This document shows positions 18,909 to 28,185 of a stretch of DNA of 64,000 nt, piece by piece. The position numbers and the translations under genes are program-made. This DNA comes from Aquimarina sp. Aq78 (GTDB lineage: Bacteria; Bacteroidota; Bacteroidia; Flavobacteriales; Flavobacteriaceae): the NCBI RefSeq assembly GCF_900299525.1, contig NZ_OMKA01000003.1, forward strand, positions 434,001-498,000, in the 5' to 3' direction. Below the pieces are notes generated by a model. The model did no database searches. It saw only the letters and a list, made by a program, of their open reading frames with translations, and was not told the DNA's origin. How positions within the stretch are numbered: position 1 is the stretch's first letter; every line of letters begins with the position of its first letter.

Positions 18909-21002
18909 ATGCTAAATACTTCTCGAATTATAAAATTTACCGTTTTTTCTTTATTACTATTTGTTTTTGGATGCAAGGATACTCCATCAAAAAGTGACCA
19001 TGCATATACCAATAGGTTGATTGATGAAACAAGTCCATATTTATTACAACATGCACATAACCCTGTGGATTGGAGACCCTGGAGTGATAGTGCTCTTGAG
19101 GAAGCAGTAGCAGCTAACAAATTATTAGTTGTAAGTATTGGATATTCCTCTTGCCATTGGTGTCATGTAATGGAAAAGGAGACTTTTGCAGATCAAGATG
19201 TTGCCTTGTTAATGAATGAGCATTTTATAAACATTAAAGTTGATAGAGAAGAACGTCCCGATCTGGATCATATTTATATGACTGCTGTACAATTAATGCA
19301 AGGTAGTGGCGGGTGGCCTCTTAATGTTATTCTTCTTCCGAATGGAAAACCTGTATATGGAGGTACTTATCATACCAATGAACAGTGGAAAGAGGTACTA
19401 GATAAAATCATTAATTTATACCAAACTGATCCTCAAAAACTAACCGAATATGCTGATAAAATTTCATCTGGTATACATGCTACAAATGTAATTGAACCCA
19501 AAAATGATGATGCACATTTGACTAAAAATACGCTCGATCTAAGTGTGAAAAATTGGCAAAAAAACTGGGATTCAAAATGGGGAGGAGATCTCGGGAACCA
19601 AAAATTCATAAAACCTCATAGTTTGGATTTTCTTATGGACTATGCAGCGTTAACAGGTAATGACACTATTAAAAAACATGTTGAAAACACATTAGATAGA
19701 ATTGCATCCGGAGGTATTTATGATCATGTTGGTGGAGGTTTTTTCAGATACAGTACCGATCCACATTGGGAGGTTCCCCATTTTGAAAAAATGCTCTACA
19801 CTAATGCTCAATTAATCAGCCTCTATTCTAAAGCATATAAAGTTTATAAAAAGACACGGTATAAAACAATAGTGAAAGAGACCATCAATTTTTTAGAACA
19901 TGAAATGAAAGGTCAAAATGGAGGGTATCATTCGGCGATAGATGCTGATAGCAAAGGTAAAGAAGGTGGCTATTACCAATGGAAAAAAGAAGAGCTAAAA
20001 CTTGTTCTAAAAGAAGAGTATTCTATTTTCTCTACATATTATAATTTAGGAGTTTCTGATAGTACAGAAAAGGAAGCTTCTCTTATTATAAAACAATCTT
20101 CTAACGATAGTATATTTAGTGCGCAAAATAATATTTTGCCCGAGAAGCTAGCACTCCTAAAAACTAAATGGCAAGAATTACTCTTTACCGAAAGACAGAA
20201 AAGAGTGTCTCCTGCTATCGATGATAAAGTTATTACTTCATGGAATGCATTGTTGATTAATGGATTTATTGATGCTTATAAAGCTTTAGGAAATAAAGAG
20301 TATCTCACCAAAGCTATCGCGCTTTCTGATTTTATTGACACCAATAATACCAGAAATGATTTTTTGATTCATACCTATAAAAAAGGTAGTACGCAGCAAG
20401 AGGGTTTTATTGAAGATTATGCTCTTCTAATTGATGCAACAATTAATTTATATAGTATTACCGGAGAAACAAAATATCTTGATCGGGCAAATAATTTACA
20501 CACTACTACCTCTACACATTTTGCTGATTCGGTTACTAAAATGTTTAAGTATACCAAAGAAAGTAAATTGATATCGACATTAATTAAAGTTGATGATGGA
20601 GTAATACCATCGCCAAATGCTATTATGGCACATAATCTCAAAAAACTTGGTATTCTAAACTATGATAACAAGCTTACAGAAAAATCAAAGCAAATGCTAT
20701 CTTCTATGGCGATTTACCTAACTGATAATGCTAAAGATTTTTCTAAATGGAGTGCTTTACAGCTTCATACCGTCTATCCTTTTTATGAGATTGTAATCGT
20801 AGGGAAAAAAGCAGATTCGATAGCAGATATTTTTAATTCTTATTACATTCCTAATGCTATCGTTGTGGCAAGTACTCAAGAAAGTTCACTCCCCGTATTT
20901 AAAAACAAGTATATAGAAGATGCAACTTTTATATATGTCTGCCAGGAAGGAGCATGCAAACTTCCTGTTCAAAGTGTAGAGCAAGCTCTCAAACAATTAT
21001 AA
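18909..21002 (+). CDS. DUF255 thioredoxin-domain protein (YyaL/SPATA20 family), lipoprotein
   Basis: The protein has about 697 residues from the preferred ATG at 18909 ([10 protein letters not shown]). The longer ATG at 18852 would overlap the predicted promoter and spoil the lipoprotein signal (VFGC). The N-terminal thioredoxin-fold domain has [14 protein letters not shown] with a CxxC pair, then a large alpha/alpha barrel resembling six-hairpin glycosidases. The family is widely conserved in bacteria and eukaryotes, with no settled activity. Here it is predicted to be membrane-anchored, which is unusual against the mostly cytosolic homologues. It is monocistronic. Confidence 0.92.
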   Translation: MLNTSRIIKFTVFSLLLFVFGCKDTPSKSDHAYTNRLIDETSPYLLQHAHNPVDWRPWSDSALEEAVAANKLLVVSIGYSSCHWCHVMEKETFADQDVALLMNEHFINIKVDREERPDLDHIYMTAVQLMQGSGGWPLNVILLPNGKPVYGGTYHTNEQWKEVLDKIINLYQTDPQKLTEYADKISSGIHATNVIEPKNDDAHLTKNTLDLSVKNWQKNWDSKWGGDLGNQKFIKPHSLDFLMDYAALTGNDTIKKHVENTLDRIASGGIYDHVGGGFFRYSTDPHWEVPHFEKMLYTNAQLISLYSKAYKVYKKTRYKTIVKETINFLEHEMKGQNGGYHSAIDADSKGKEGGYYQWKKEELKLVLKEEYSIFSTYYNLGVSDSTEKEASLIIKQSSNDSIFSAQNNILPEKLALLKTKWQELLFTERQKRVSPAIDDKVITSWNALLINGFIDAYKALGNKEYLTKAIALSDFIDTNNTRNDFLIHTYKKGSTQQEGFIEDYALLIDATINLYSITGETKYLDRANNLHTTTSTHFADSVTKMFKYTKESKLISTLIKVDDGVIPSPNAIMAHNLKKLGILNYDNKLTEKSKQMLSSMAIYLTDNAKDFSKWSALQLHTVYPFYEIVIVGKKADSIADIFNSYYIPNAIVVASTQESSLPVFKNKYIEDATFIYVCQEGACKLPVQSVEQALKQL

Positions 21003-21110
21003 AACACGCCTTTTATTTTATACTTAAAAAGAAGCTTATGAATTTAAATGGTTGTTTTGAAAGTTTTTAAAACTATTCTCAACCTCCTATCTCTTCTGTA
21101 ATATTACTAC
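21003..21110. other. Short gap before decayed ORF
   Basis: Low-complexity AT-rich sequence after the DUF255 gene; no gene or clear hairpin seen. Confidence 0.4.
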
Positions 21111-21426
21111 TTAACCGCAACAGATTTGTATCGGTAAGCGCCTCTTTTTATATTTCACGATCATATAGGTAAGTATAATAGCTTTGTTCATTGACTTTAC
21201 CCAAAGAAAGTAATTCTCAAATTCTGTATTCAAATCTTCTTCTTTAGCAGAAATATGGATTCTTTTTTTTAGCTTACCATAGCAGCTAAAAAAGTAACTC
21301 CATCTGTTTACCCATATACTTCATTCTCTCTATAATTCCCTCGACTATTTCGTCATGACTTCTCTATGCTTTCAACTTCTTTTCTTCAGATATAAGTTTT
21401 TTGCCTTTAATCAATACATTCCTCAT
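21111..21426 (-). pseudogene. Decayed coding sequence, family unknown
   Basis: On the minus strand an ATG at 21426 opens MRNVLIKGKKLISEEKKLKA then a stop. The same frame continues as RSHDEIVEGIIERMKYMGKQ, and after a second stop at a T-run a one-base shift restores protein-like text (FSCYGKLKKRIHISAKEED... ending at 21111). The charged, helix-like composition suggests a once-real cytosolic protein. The family was not recognised. Chance cannot be excluded. Confidence 0.35.
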
Positions 21427-21578
21427 TTCAATTTTATGTTTTTAGCACCTGTCAAAATAAAAGTGATATTGAATATAAGTATGTAGCTATAATTGTCATG
21501 TATTCTACAGTTCGAAAAAACTTAGAATAGTAATTAGCATTAGAATCATCTTCATAAAGTTATCAATATGAGATTTGC
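21427..21578. other. Non-coding gap
   Basis: AT-rich sequence between the decayed ORF and the small membrane protein gene. No RNA gene, hairpin or promoter was recognised. Confidence 0.4.
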
Positions 21579-21701
21579 TTATTTTTCCTCTTTAGGTGTA
21601 TTTACTTTTTGATAAATCGAGACGAACCAAAAGATTCCAAAACTGCATAATAAAGTTCCTAAACCTGCAAAAAAAATTCCTATTGTCGCTAAATGTTCCA
21701 T
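21579..21701 (-). CDS. Small single-span membrane protein (40 aa)
   Basis: ATG at 21701 to TAA at 21579 encodes 40 residues: MEHLATIGIFFAGLG, one hydrophobic helix reaching FWFVSIY, then a basic and acidic tail QKVNTPKEEK. It begins 7 bp after the stop of the serine hydrolase at 21708-23090, so it is likely translated from the same message. It is too short for routine ORF calling. It is not a known named family. Confidence rests on composition, start codon and operon spacing. Confidence 0.55.
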   Translation of the reverse strand: MEHLATIGIFFAGLGTLLCSFGIFWFVSIYQKVNTPKEEK

Positions 21702-21707
21702 TTTGTA

Positions 21708-23090
21708 TTAATTTATGTTGTTATTATTTATAATAGAAGGTAGTATTTCTTCTTTTAAGATGTTAAATCCATTAATCATTCTTGGATTACCATAATTCCC
21801 AGCAGTAAAGACCACAATCATATCAAAATCGGGAAAAACGAATACTAATTGTCCTCCATTTCCCTGTGCCTGATATCCATTAACGTGCTTCCCTTTAATG
21901 TCAAAATAATTTTTCCACCAGAGAAAGCCATATTTTGGGTACCCTAACCTCTTTTCTGTCGTTGTTGTATGATTACTTACCGATGCTTCAATCCATTTTT
22001 TTGAGACTATCTGATTTTTATTCCAGATACCATTATCTAAATATAATTGTCCCAATTTTGCAAAATCTCTAGATGTAAGTGATACTCTAATGCCAATATC
22101 TTCTCGATTTGGCATAACCGTTGTCCACTTATAATTGGTTATATTAAGAGGGGTAAATAAATATTCTTTAGCAAAATCTTGCAGCGACGTACCTGTTGCT
22201 TTAACAATAATAGCTCTTAACATCATTTCTCCAAAAGTGCAATAAGAAAACTGGGAGCCTGATTTTTCTTTGTATGGTAGCTCTAGAAATGCTTTTATCC
22301 AATCATTTGTTTTATATAATTTATTTTCATTCCCTACTGAGGATGAATCCCAATCATTACAATCAAGTCCCGTATTCATAGTTAGAAGATGTTTTATGGA
22401 TACTATCTTTTTATTTTTCCCCCAATCAATTAAACTTTGATATTCTGGAAACATATCATAAATTTTTTCATTGACATCTTTTATAAATCCTTTATCTATA
22501 GCAATACCTATTAAAATTGAAGTAATTGTTTTATTAGCAGATCGTAAATCATGAGGTGTATTTTTATCATAGTTATAAAAATAATCTTCTGCCACCAATT
22601 TTCCATTTTTAATAATTAGTATGCTATGCATACGTTTGTAGCTTCGGTCATTAACCAGTTTATTAACTACCGTATTATAAACTAATGTATCCATTTCTTC
22701 CTGGATTAATGACGATACTTTCCATCCATCATTTAGTTGAGAAGGCATACTATATACATTTTGATATGTTTTTCCAAAGGGCACATCTCTGGGTGTGGAA
22801 TAATCATAAAAAGCGAAGCCAAAAACTATCAAAACAATATCCATTATTACTAAAGAAATAAAAATCGTTTTAGCAATAACACCTTTATTTATAGTCCTTT
22901 TCTTTATTTTTTGAACTATGATAAAAGTTCCCGTTAGCACAATAACACCTATTATAAAAATCATAAAGAAAGTGGCAAAATTGTATATATTCATATAGGT
23001 ATTGAACATATCTGTAATTAGATATACAAGTGCTATAGATAGTATAACTCCCATAATGAATCCTATACATATTTTTAATTTTATGTGCAT
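21708..23090 (-). CDS. Membrane serine hydrolase, beta-lactamase family
   Basis: The 460-residue protein starts with three hydrophobic segments (about 5-25, 33-55, 72-92), followed by an extracytoplasmic hydrolase domain. Catalytic Ser-x-x-Lys is SANK in LRSANKTITS. The second motif is Tyr-Cys-Thr (FSYCTFGE) rather than YSN, as in the 6-aminohexanoate-dimer-hydrolase-like (NylB-like) branch. The third region is QAQGNGGQLVFVFPD. An amidase or esterase activity in the periplasm is likely; the substrate is unknown. A 40-residue membrane protein gene follows by 7 bp. Confidence 0.88.
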   Translation of the reverse strand: MHIKLKICIGFIMGVILSIALVYLITDMFNTYMNIYNFATFFMIFIIGVIVLTGTFIIVQKIKKRTINKGVIAKTIFISLVIMDIVLIVFGFAFYDYSTPRDVPFGKTYQNVYSMPSQLNDGWKVSSLIQEEMDTLVYNTVVNKLVNDRSYKRMHSILIIKNGKLVAEDYFYNYDKNTPHDLRSANKTITSILIGIAIDKGFIKDVNEKIYDMFPEYQSLIDWGKNKKIVSIKHLLTMNTGLDCNDWDSSSVGNENKLYKTNDWIKAFLELPYKEKSGSQFSYCTFGEMMLRAIIVKATGTSLQDFAKEYLFTPLNITNYKWTTVMPNREDIGIRVSLTSRDFAKLGQLYLDNGIWNKNQIVSKKWIEASVSNHTTTTEKRLGYPKYGFLWWKNYFDIKGKHVNGYQAQGNGGQLVFVFPDFDMIVVFTAGNYGNPRMINGFNILKEEILPSIINNNNIN

Positions 23091-23211
23091 TTAAATAGTA
23101 ATAGAGTATTATTTAATTTAAATAAATGTTGTATTCTGACATAACAAGTACGTAAGTGAAAGTCTATAACTCTGAGCATACATAAGATACAATATCAACG
23201 TTTTATCATTT

Positions 23212-23424
23212 TTATATTAAATCACTATGTAAATCATTAATTGCATCCAAGACTGTGTCTCCAAAACCTTTTAAAATTTCATACTCTTGTTTATCTATTA
23301 ATGTTGCTACGTATTGATTTTTTATTTTATTGAATGTTATATGTTTAAATTGAAAGTTTAAAAGTATTTCATTTTCAAATTGTTTACTGTAATCAGCCAT
23401 TGACTTATTATTTTTATTCATCAA
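23212..23424 (-). CDS. Small hypothetical protein
   Basis: The 70-residue protein is soluble, with a beta-rich middle (FKHITFNKIKNQYVATLIDK) and a C-terminal helix (GDTVLDAINDLHSDLI) resembling small HicB-like or DUF1902-like folds, but no family is firmly recognised. Met9 (MADYSKQ) is an alternative start. It lies 24 bp downstream of the M23 peptidase gene on the same strand, so it may be co-transcribed. Confidence 0.55.
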   Translation of the reverse strand: MMNKNNKSMADYSKQFENEILLNFQFKHITFNKIKNQYVATLIDKQEYEILKGFGDTVLDAINDLHSDLI

Positions 23425-23448
23425 TATTATTTTTTAAGTAAAATTCAA

Positions 23449-24132
23449 TTATTGGTTTTTAATTTTTTGATTTCTCACGGGTTCTCCTATTTCTACTAAA
23501 ATATTATCTGCATAGTAATCTAGGAATTGAGCTGGTAAACCATCTCCATCAAATGGATCTGCAGTGGTTTGTAAATGATAGTGTAAATGAGGTTCGCTTG
23601 AATTACCACTATTCCCAGCTTTTCCTAACTCTTGTCCTTTTATAACAGTATCACCAACTGAAACAATTATCGATCCTTTTTTAAAATGCGCCAAGATTGA
23701 AAACTCCCCGTTTTCATGGTCAATTATAACACGGTTACCAGTTGGGGAATCTTGATTAAATTCCCCAGGAATATTGTCTTCTATATTATTTATAACATCA
23801 ACAATTTTTCCGTTTCCGGGTGCATTTAAACGTTTTCCAAAACAGTGATAATCTTCATTTTGAGAACCTTTACCGATATGTGTGCTTCCATCGATTCTTT
23901 GTACAATATCTAAAGCAAACCTTTGTTCTTTAAGTGCTACATGATAATTTTCTCTTACACTTCTACCACCCCAGAATACCCACCATTCCTCATCAAAAGG
24001 AAGCTCTAACTCTGTCTTAGTTTTGTAATTTAAATAAGCACTTTCTGCTGCTTTAGGAAGATCATCGTTTGAACAGCTAAGAATTGTAAATAACATAGTA
24101 ACAATAATTGCACTTATACTTATCTTCTTCAT
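23449..24132 (-). CDS. M23 family metallopeptidase, lipoprotein
   Basis: The 227-residue protein has a lipoprotein signal (ILSC) and a LytM/M23 domain. The typical beta-sheet text is NAPGNGKIVDVINN, NRVIIDHENGEFSILAHFKKGS and GQELGKAGNSG, closing with the zinc-binding HLHYHLQ (HxH). A divergent upstream HCFGKRLNAPG replaces the usual H-x(n)-D start, so the first metal ligand is uncertain. It probably cleaves peptidoglycan peptide bridges or acts as a degenerate regulator of that process. Confidence 0.88.
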   Translation of the reverse strand: MKKISISAIIVTMLFTILSCSNDDLPKAAESAYLNYKTKTELELPFDEEWWVFWGGRSVRENYHVALKEQRFALDIVQRIDGSTHIGKGSQNEDYHCFGKRLNAPGNGKIVDVINNIEDNIPGEFNQDSPTGNRVIIDHENGEFSILAHFKKGSIIVSVGDTVIKGQELGKAGNSGNSSEPHLHYHLQTTADPFDGDGLPAQFLDYYADNILVEIGEPVRNQKIKNQ

Positions 24133-24306
24133 TTTGTTATATTTTTATTTCAGTTTTTTTTCTAATTGTATAAAGCTTCTCAATTACCTTTTTAACAAAA
24201 ATATACTGAAGAATTCGTTTAAGAGTTCCGAATTATAAATGCGAACGAACTAATGCCTGTTTCAAACTTATTATTACAATACTATTAGGTAGGAGATGTG
24301 CTAAAA

Positions 24307-26088
24307 TTACAGTTTAAGGTATTGCATTGGTGTCATTCCGGTTTCTTTTTTGAAAAAGGTATTAAAAACAGTTTTTGAATTAAAACCACTTTCGTACGCC
24401 AAACCTATCAATGTGATATGAGAATTTTTTGGATCTTTAGAAATACGCTTAAAAGTTTCTACTCTATAGTGATTAATAAATTCACTAAAGTTTTTATTAA
24501 ACTCATGATTGATTAGCCAAGACATTTGATTTGGGTGAATCTCTAAATGAGATGCAAGGCTTTTTAATGTTAAATCAGAATTTAGATAAGGTGCATCTTG
24601 TTCTATATAATTCAATAGTTTTTGAGAATACTTTTTACGCTGTGCTTTAGTTAAAAGTTCTTTTTTCTTAGTATCATTTTCTTCAATATCAAAAGTTGAT
24701 AAAAATATCTCATCAGTGATTTCCTTATATTCTGGGTTTTGTTTTATAGAATTTAACAAAGGATCTCTAAATATGGTTAACATCAAGGTTGGTTTGGTAC
24801 CAATAATTCCTTTTAACCATTTAAAGGCTTTCTTTTTTTCTCCTGAATGAATCCAAATTAAAAACATAAAAAACTGTGCTCTTTCTGCTTTAGAATTTTC
24901 TATTTCCTTATGCAACAAGTTTATATAAACTTCTTTCTTCTCTACGTCTTTCAAAATAGTATAAGCAATACCTAGTATTCCATATTTCGTAGCAACATCA
25001 ATAGTAGTCGGCAAATCTGAAGTAAAATAATCTATAACAAGATGTATCTTATTTTGCATTAACCAGCAACAAGCTTTTATTATAATCCCTAATAAATTGT
25101 TTGGGTTCAATTTTAAACAGGTATCCAAAATCTTTATAGAAGCATCATAATCTTCCATAATATAATGTATATATCCTTTGGCAAAATATACTTCAGACGA
25201 TAATGGATCTAAGCTAATAGCTATTTCAATATGTTCTAATGCTTTTTTAAACTTCTTTAAAAAGCAATAATGAAATGCAAAATGTATATAAGCAGGTGCA
25301 AAATTGGGATTTACTTCTATAGCTTTGCTTAGATGCTGAATCGTTTTTTTAAAATCCCATTCATACCAATAACTTACACTTGCCAATCCATAATGGGCCT
25401 CGGGAAGTTGAGGGTTTAATTTTAAAGCTTTATTTACAAAACCTCTCGCTTTTTCATAAGTTTCTACTTTTGGCAAAAAGCCAAGACCTGCCATCATTGA
25501 ATAATATTGTGACAGACCAAAATTTGACTGTGCATGCTCTGTATCTATTTCTAAAGCTTTTGTAAAATATACCTTAGCTAACTCCAAATCTTCTGGGTTC
25601 CATTTTTGGAAATGATAATTACCTTTTAAATATAATTGATACGCTTCTATGTAATCAGTCTGTTTACTTACCAGCTTGTCTTTAATTTCAAAATGGCCAA
25701 AGTTTTCTCTGATTTTATCTGTAATTAATAAGCTTATCTCATCTTGGATAGCAAAAATATTTTCGAGTTTTCTATCCCAAGTTTCTGACCAAAAATGAAA
25801 ATCGCCTTGAACCTCAATTAACTGTGCCGTAATTCTAATGGTATCCTTAGATAATCGAACACTTCCTTCTAAGAGTATTGAAACATTTAAATCCTTTCCA
25901 ATTTTTGTTAGAGAAATATCTTTATTTTTAAAGAAAAAAGAAGAAGTACGCGATGTGATTTTTAAACCATTTACCTGAGCTAAAGTATTGATAATCTCCT
26001 CGGTTAGACCATCACAAAAATACTCATTCTCTTTATCAGAACTCATATTCTCAAATGGTAATACTGCTATAGACAGGGTATTTATCAC
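24307..26088 (-). CDS. TolB-N/TPR/AraC fusion transcriptional regulator
   Basis: The 593-residue protein has three parts. Residues 5-125 match the TolB-N/FlgO-like module (IAVLPFENMSSDKENEYFC, DLNVSILLEGSVR) that accompanies adenylate cyclases and regulators. Residues about 150-430 are tetratricopeptide repeats. Residues about 485-593 form an AraC-type DNA-binding domain (LIGLAYESGFNSKTVFNTFFKKETGMTP). No membrane segment is seen, so it is predicted cytosolic. It may sense through the TPR region. It sits downstream of the DUF6090 gene (51 bp) on the same strand. Confidence 0.9.
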   Translation of the reverse strand: MINTLSIAVLPFENMSSDKENEYFCDGLTEEIINTLAQVNGLKITSRTSSFFFKNKDISLTKIGKDLNVSILLEGSVRLSKDTIRITAQLIEVQGDFHFWSETWDRKLENIFAIQDEISLLITDKIRENFGHFEIKDKLVSKQTDYIEAYQLYLKGNYHFQKWNPEDLELAKVYFTKALEIDTEHAQSNFGLSQYYSMMAGLGFLPKVETYEKARGFVNKALKLNPQLPEAHYGLASVSYWYEWDFKKTIQHLSKAIEVNPNFAPAYIHFAFHYCFLKKFKKALEHIEIAISLDPLSSEVYFAKGYIHYIMEDYDASIKILDTCLKLNPNNLLGIIIKACCWLMQNKIHLVIDYFTSDLPTTIDVATKYGILGIAYTILKDVEKKEVYINLLHKEIENSKAERAQFFMFLIWIHSGEKKKAFKWLKGIIGTKPTLMLTIFRDPLLNSIKQNPEYKEITDEIFLSTFDIEENDTKKKELLTKAQRKKYSQKLLNYIEQDAPYLNSDLTLKSLASHLEIHPNQMSWLINHEFNKNFSEFINHYRVETFKRISKDPKNSHITLIGLAYESGFNSKTVFNTFFKKETGMTPMQYLKL

Positions 26089-26139
26089 AACACAAAGATA
26101 ATCTTATAACCACAATTTATTTAATATTACATATGCAAA

Positions 26140-26847
26140 TTAGGGTAATTTTAACGCTTTATCTATTAATTTGGTAATTGTCTCAATTTCATTCAAAACC
26201 TCATTATAAACTTTGTCTTTTTCTGTCATGATTTGTAGTAGTGATAGTACAAGATTTTGAAATTCATAAGAATATAGTTGGTTCGGCTTTTGTACTGAAG
26301 CATCCGAAAATTTAATTATAGAATTTGTAGCAATAATTACATGTTTCATCATAGCATCATAATGAATGTTTTCCATTCTATTAATGTAATTGTACTTTTC
26401 TTCCAACTCTCTTATATTATTCACAATCATATGATTTTGAAGTAGTTTTATTTCTCCACTATTAACAAGTGTCTCATATATATTTCCTTTTTTATCAAAA
26501 TCTGAATATTGAGTAAGGTTACGTACTATAAATCCCAGCGTATCAATTTTACTTCGGTCGTTTGCTTCAAGAATTTCGTTGGCATACTTAAATTCTTCCA
26601 TATACCGATTATTGAAATGTATTTGTTCTATAACCAATGCTTTATCATCTGTGATTTCATCTTTAATATTCTCATAATACTTAATTTCTGTACTATTCCT
26701 GATACGATTATCATTCCAGTTATTAACTTGAAAAGCTAAACTAATACCAATCATTACTAGAAAAACTTCACCTATCGCATATAACAAGTATCGTTTTAGG
26801 TTGCCTTTTTGAATTAGAGATTTTCTAATATTCCTGAATAACTTCAT
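26140..26847 (-). CDS. DUF6090 family protein
   Basis: The 235-residue protein opens with the DUF6090 signature LLYAIGEVFLVMIGISLAFQVNNWN, a single N-terminal membrane segment followed by an exported helical domain. This family is restricted mostly to Bacteroidetes and has no established function. The gene lies 30 bp downstream of the acyltransferase gene (26878-28065) and 51 bp upstream of the TolB-N/TPR/AraC regulator, all on the minus strand, so the three may share a transcript. Confidence 0.88.
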   Translation of the reverse strand: MKLFRNIRKSLIQKGNLKRYLLYAIGEVFLVMIGISLAFQVNNWNDNRIRNSTEIKYYENIKDEITDDKALVIEQIHFNNRYMEEFKYANEILEANDRSKIDTLGFIVRNLTQYSDFDKKGNIYETLVNSGEIKLLQNHMIVNNIRELEEKYNYINRMENIHYDAMMKHVIIATNSIIKFSDASVQKPNQLYSYEFQNLVLSLLQIMTEKDKVYNEVLNEIETITKLIDKALKLP

Positions 26848-26877
26848 TGTTTTATACTTTTAAGTTACTATCAATCA

Positions 26878-28065
26878 TTATTTATCCAATATTAATTCTT
26901 TTTCAATTTGACCAGATTCAATATGTACTTTCTTTGCTTTCATTTTCATTCCAAATACGATTCTCAAAACATTAAGCCGTCTAATAATAAACCAATAACA
27001 TACTGTTATTGAAATCAATGAAAATAAAATTATAAAGAGAGCTTGATATATATATGATATGTCCCATTGCAACACAAAATAACCTACAAATATTAAGGCC
27101 GGTTGATGTAATAAATAAAATGGATAAATGGCTTCATTTAGAGCTTTTCTACACTTATGATCTTTATTAAAATAAACTCTAACATAGCCTATTGCTGCTA
27201 AACCACAAGACCATGCTAATGTTATACTAGTAATTAAGTATAGATAGTCTTTAATACCACTTTTCTCTACCCAATAAATAATTATAAAATATAGGATCGT
27301 AAATAGTATTGTTTGGTATAAGTATAACCTTCTATTATTAGAAAGAGTATGTATCACTTTGCCACTTGTAAATAGCATAAAACCACTTAAAAAGAACAAA
27401 AGATAATATATGAAATATGCCCAGTCATTGTATAACGCATGGGTACTATTTGGAAAATATTGCCTCAAAATTAGCTGAGATATGATGATGATAGGTAATA
27501 CCCAATTTAATCCCATTTTTTTTGAAGTTATCATTATTAGCTTACCTCTTACCATATTATAATGACCACTTTTGGTGTAATTTAAAAATGGGGTAATTAG
27601 TAAAGAAATAATGAATAAGTAGAGAATAAACCACAAGTGATGCCAGGAGATATTTCCTACGGGATATGGGCCGCCATCAAACATATGTGGAATGAAATCT
27701 AAAAAAGAAGTATAATTATCGATACGCTCTACATATACCATTAATGGCACTAATGTAAAAAAGCCAACAGTAAAAGGAATGTATAACCTTTTAAATCGTT
27801 CTTTTAGGTATTGCCAACTTGTTCTATGTCCAATCGCATAGTAAGTACCTACTCCCGATACTAGAAACAACAAGGGCATTCTCCATATATGTAACCACCA
27901 CATAATTGGTTCTAAAAAAGGAAATGTTTCTGTACTGTTTACATGCCATTGCTCAGGTCTGAAAATCATACCCACATGAAAAAAGAATACACTTATTATT
28001 AGTCCTATTCTTAGCCAGTCAATAAAATATTGGCGTTGTTTTTTTGTCTGTACTTGAGAATTCAT
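26878..28065 (-). CDS. Acyltransferase 3 family integral membrane protein
   Basis: The 395-residue protein has about ten membrane segments. The start FIDWLRIGLIISVFFFHVGM carries the conserved R-x10-H pair of the acyltransferase-3/glucan biosynthesis protein C (MdoC-like) family. It probably transfers an acyl or succinyl group from the cytosol to an envelope glycan. It lies upstream of DUF6090 by 30 bp. The AraC regulator at 28186-29367 lies 120 bp upstream. The substrate is unknown. Confidence 0.87.
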   Translation of the reverse strand: MNSQVQTKKQRQYFIDWLRIGLIISVFFFHVGMIFRPEQWHVNSTETFPFLEPIMWWLHIWRMPLLFLVSGVGTYYAIGHRTSWQYLKERFKRLYIPFTVGFFTLVPLMVYVERIDNYTSFLDFIPHMFDGGPYPVGNISWHHLWFILYLFIISLLITPFLNYTKSGHYNMVRGKLIMITSKKMGLNWVLPIIIISQLILRQYFPNSTHALYNDWAYFIYYLLFFLSGFMLFTSGKVIHTLSNNRRLYLYQTILFTILYFIIIYWVEKSGIKDYLYLITSITLAWSCGLAAIGYVRVYFNKDHKCRKALNEAIYPFYLLHQPALIFVGYFVLQWDISYIYQALFIILFSLISITVCYWFIIRRLNVLRIVFGMKMKAKKVHIESGQIEKELILDK

Positions 28066-28185
28066 AACTGCTCGTTTTTGATTTGAGTCAAAAGTATAAA
28101 CAGTCTATATGTCAACACGAATTAGCCTATAAGCAAGGTGTTCGAGTTTATAAGGAAGCACTAATCAGCACTGATTATAAACAAA

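Noticed and set aside
18824..19120. Minus-strand 98-residue ORF before the DUF255 gene
   Set aside because: It overlaps the start of a clear gene and shows no recognisable domain.
24307..26088. Adenylate cyclase call for the TolB-N/TPR protein
   Set aside because: The N-terminal text often accompanies cyclases, but no cyclase catalytic domain is present and the C-terminus is clearly AraC.
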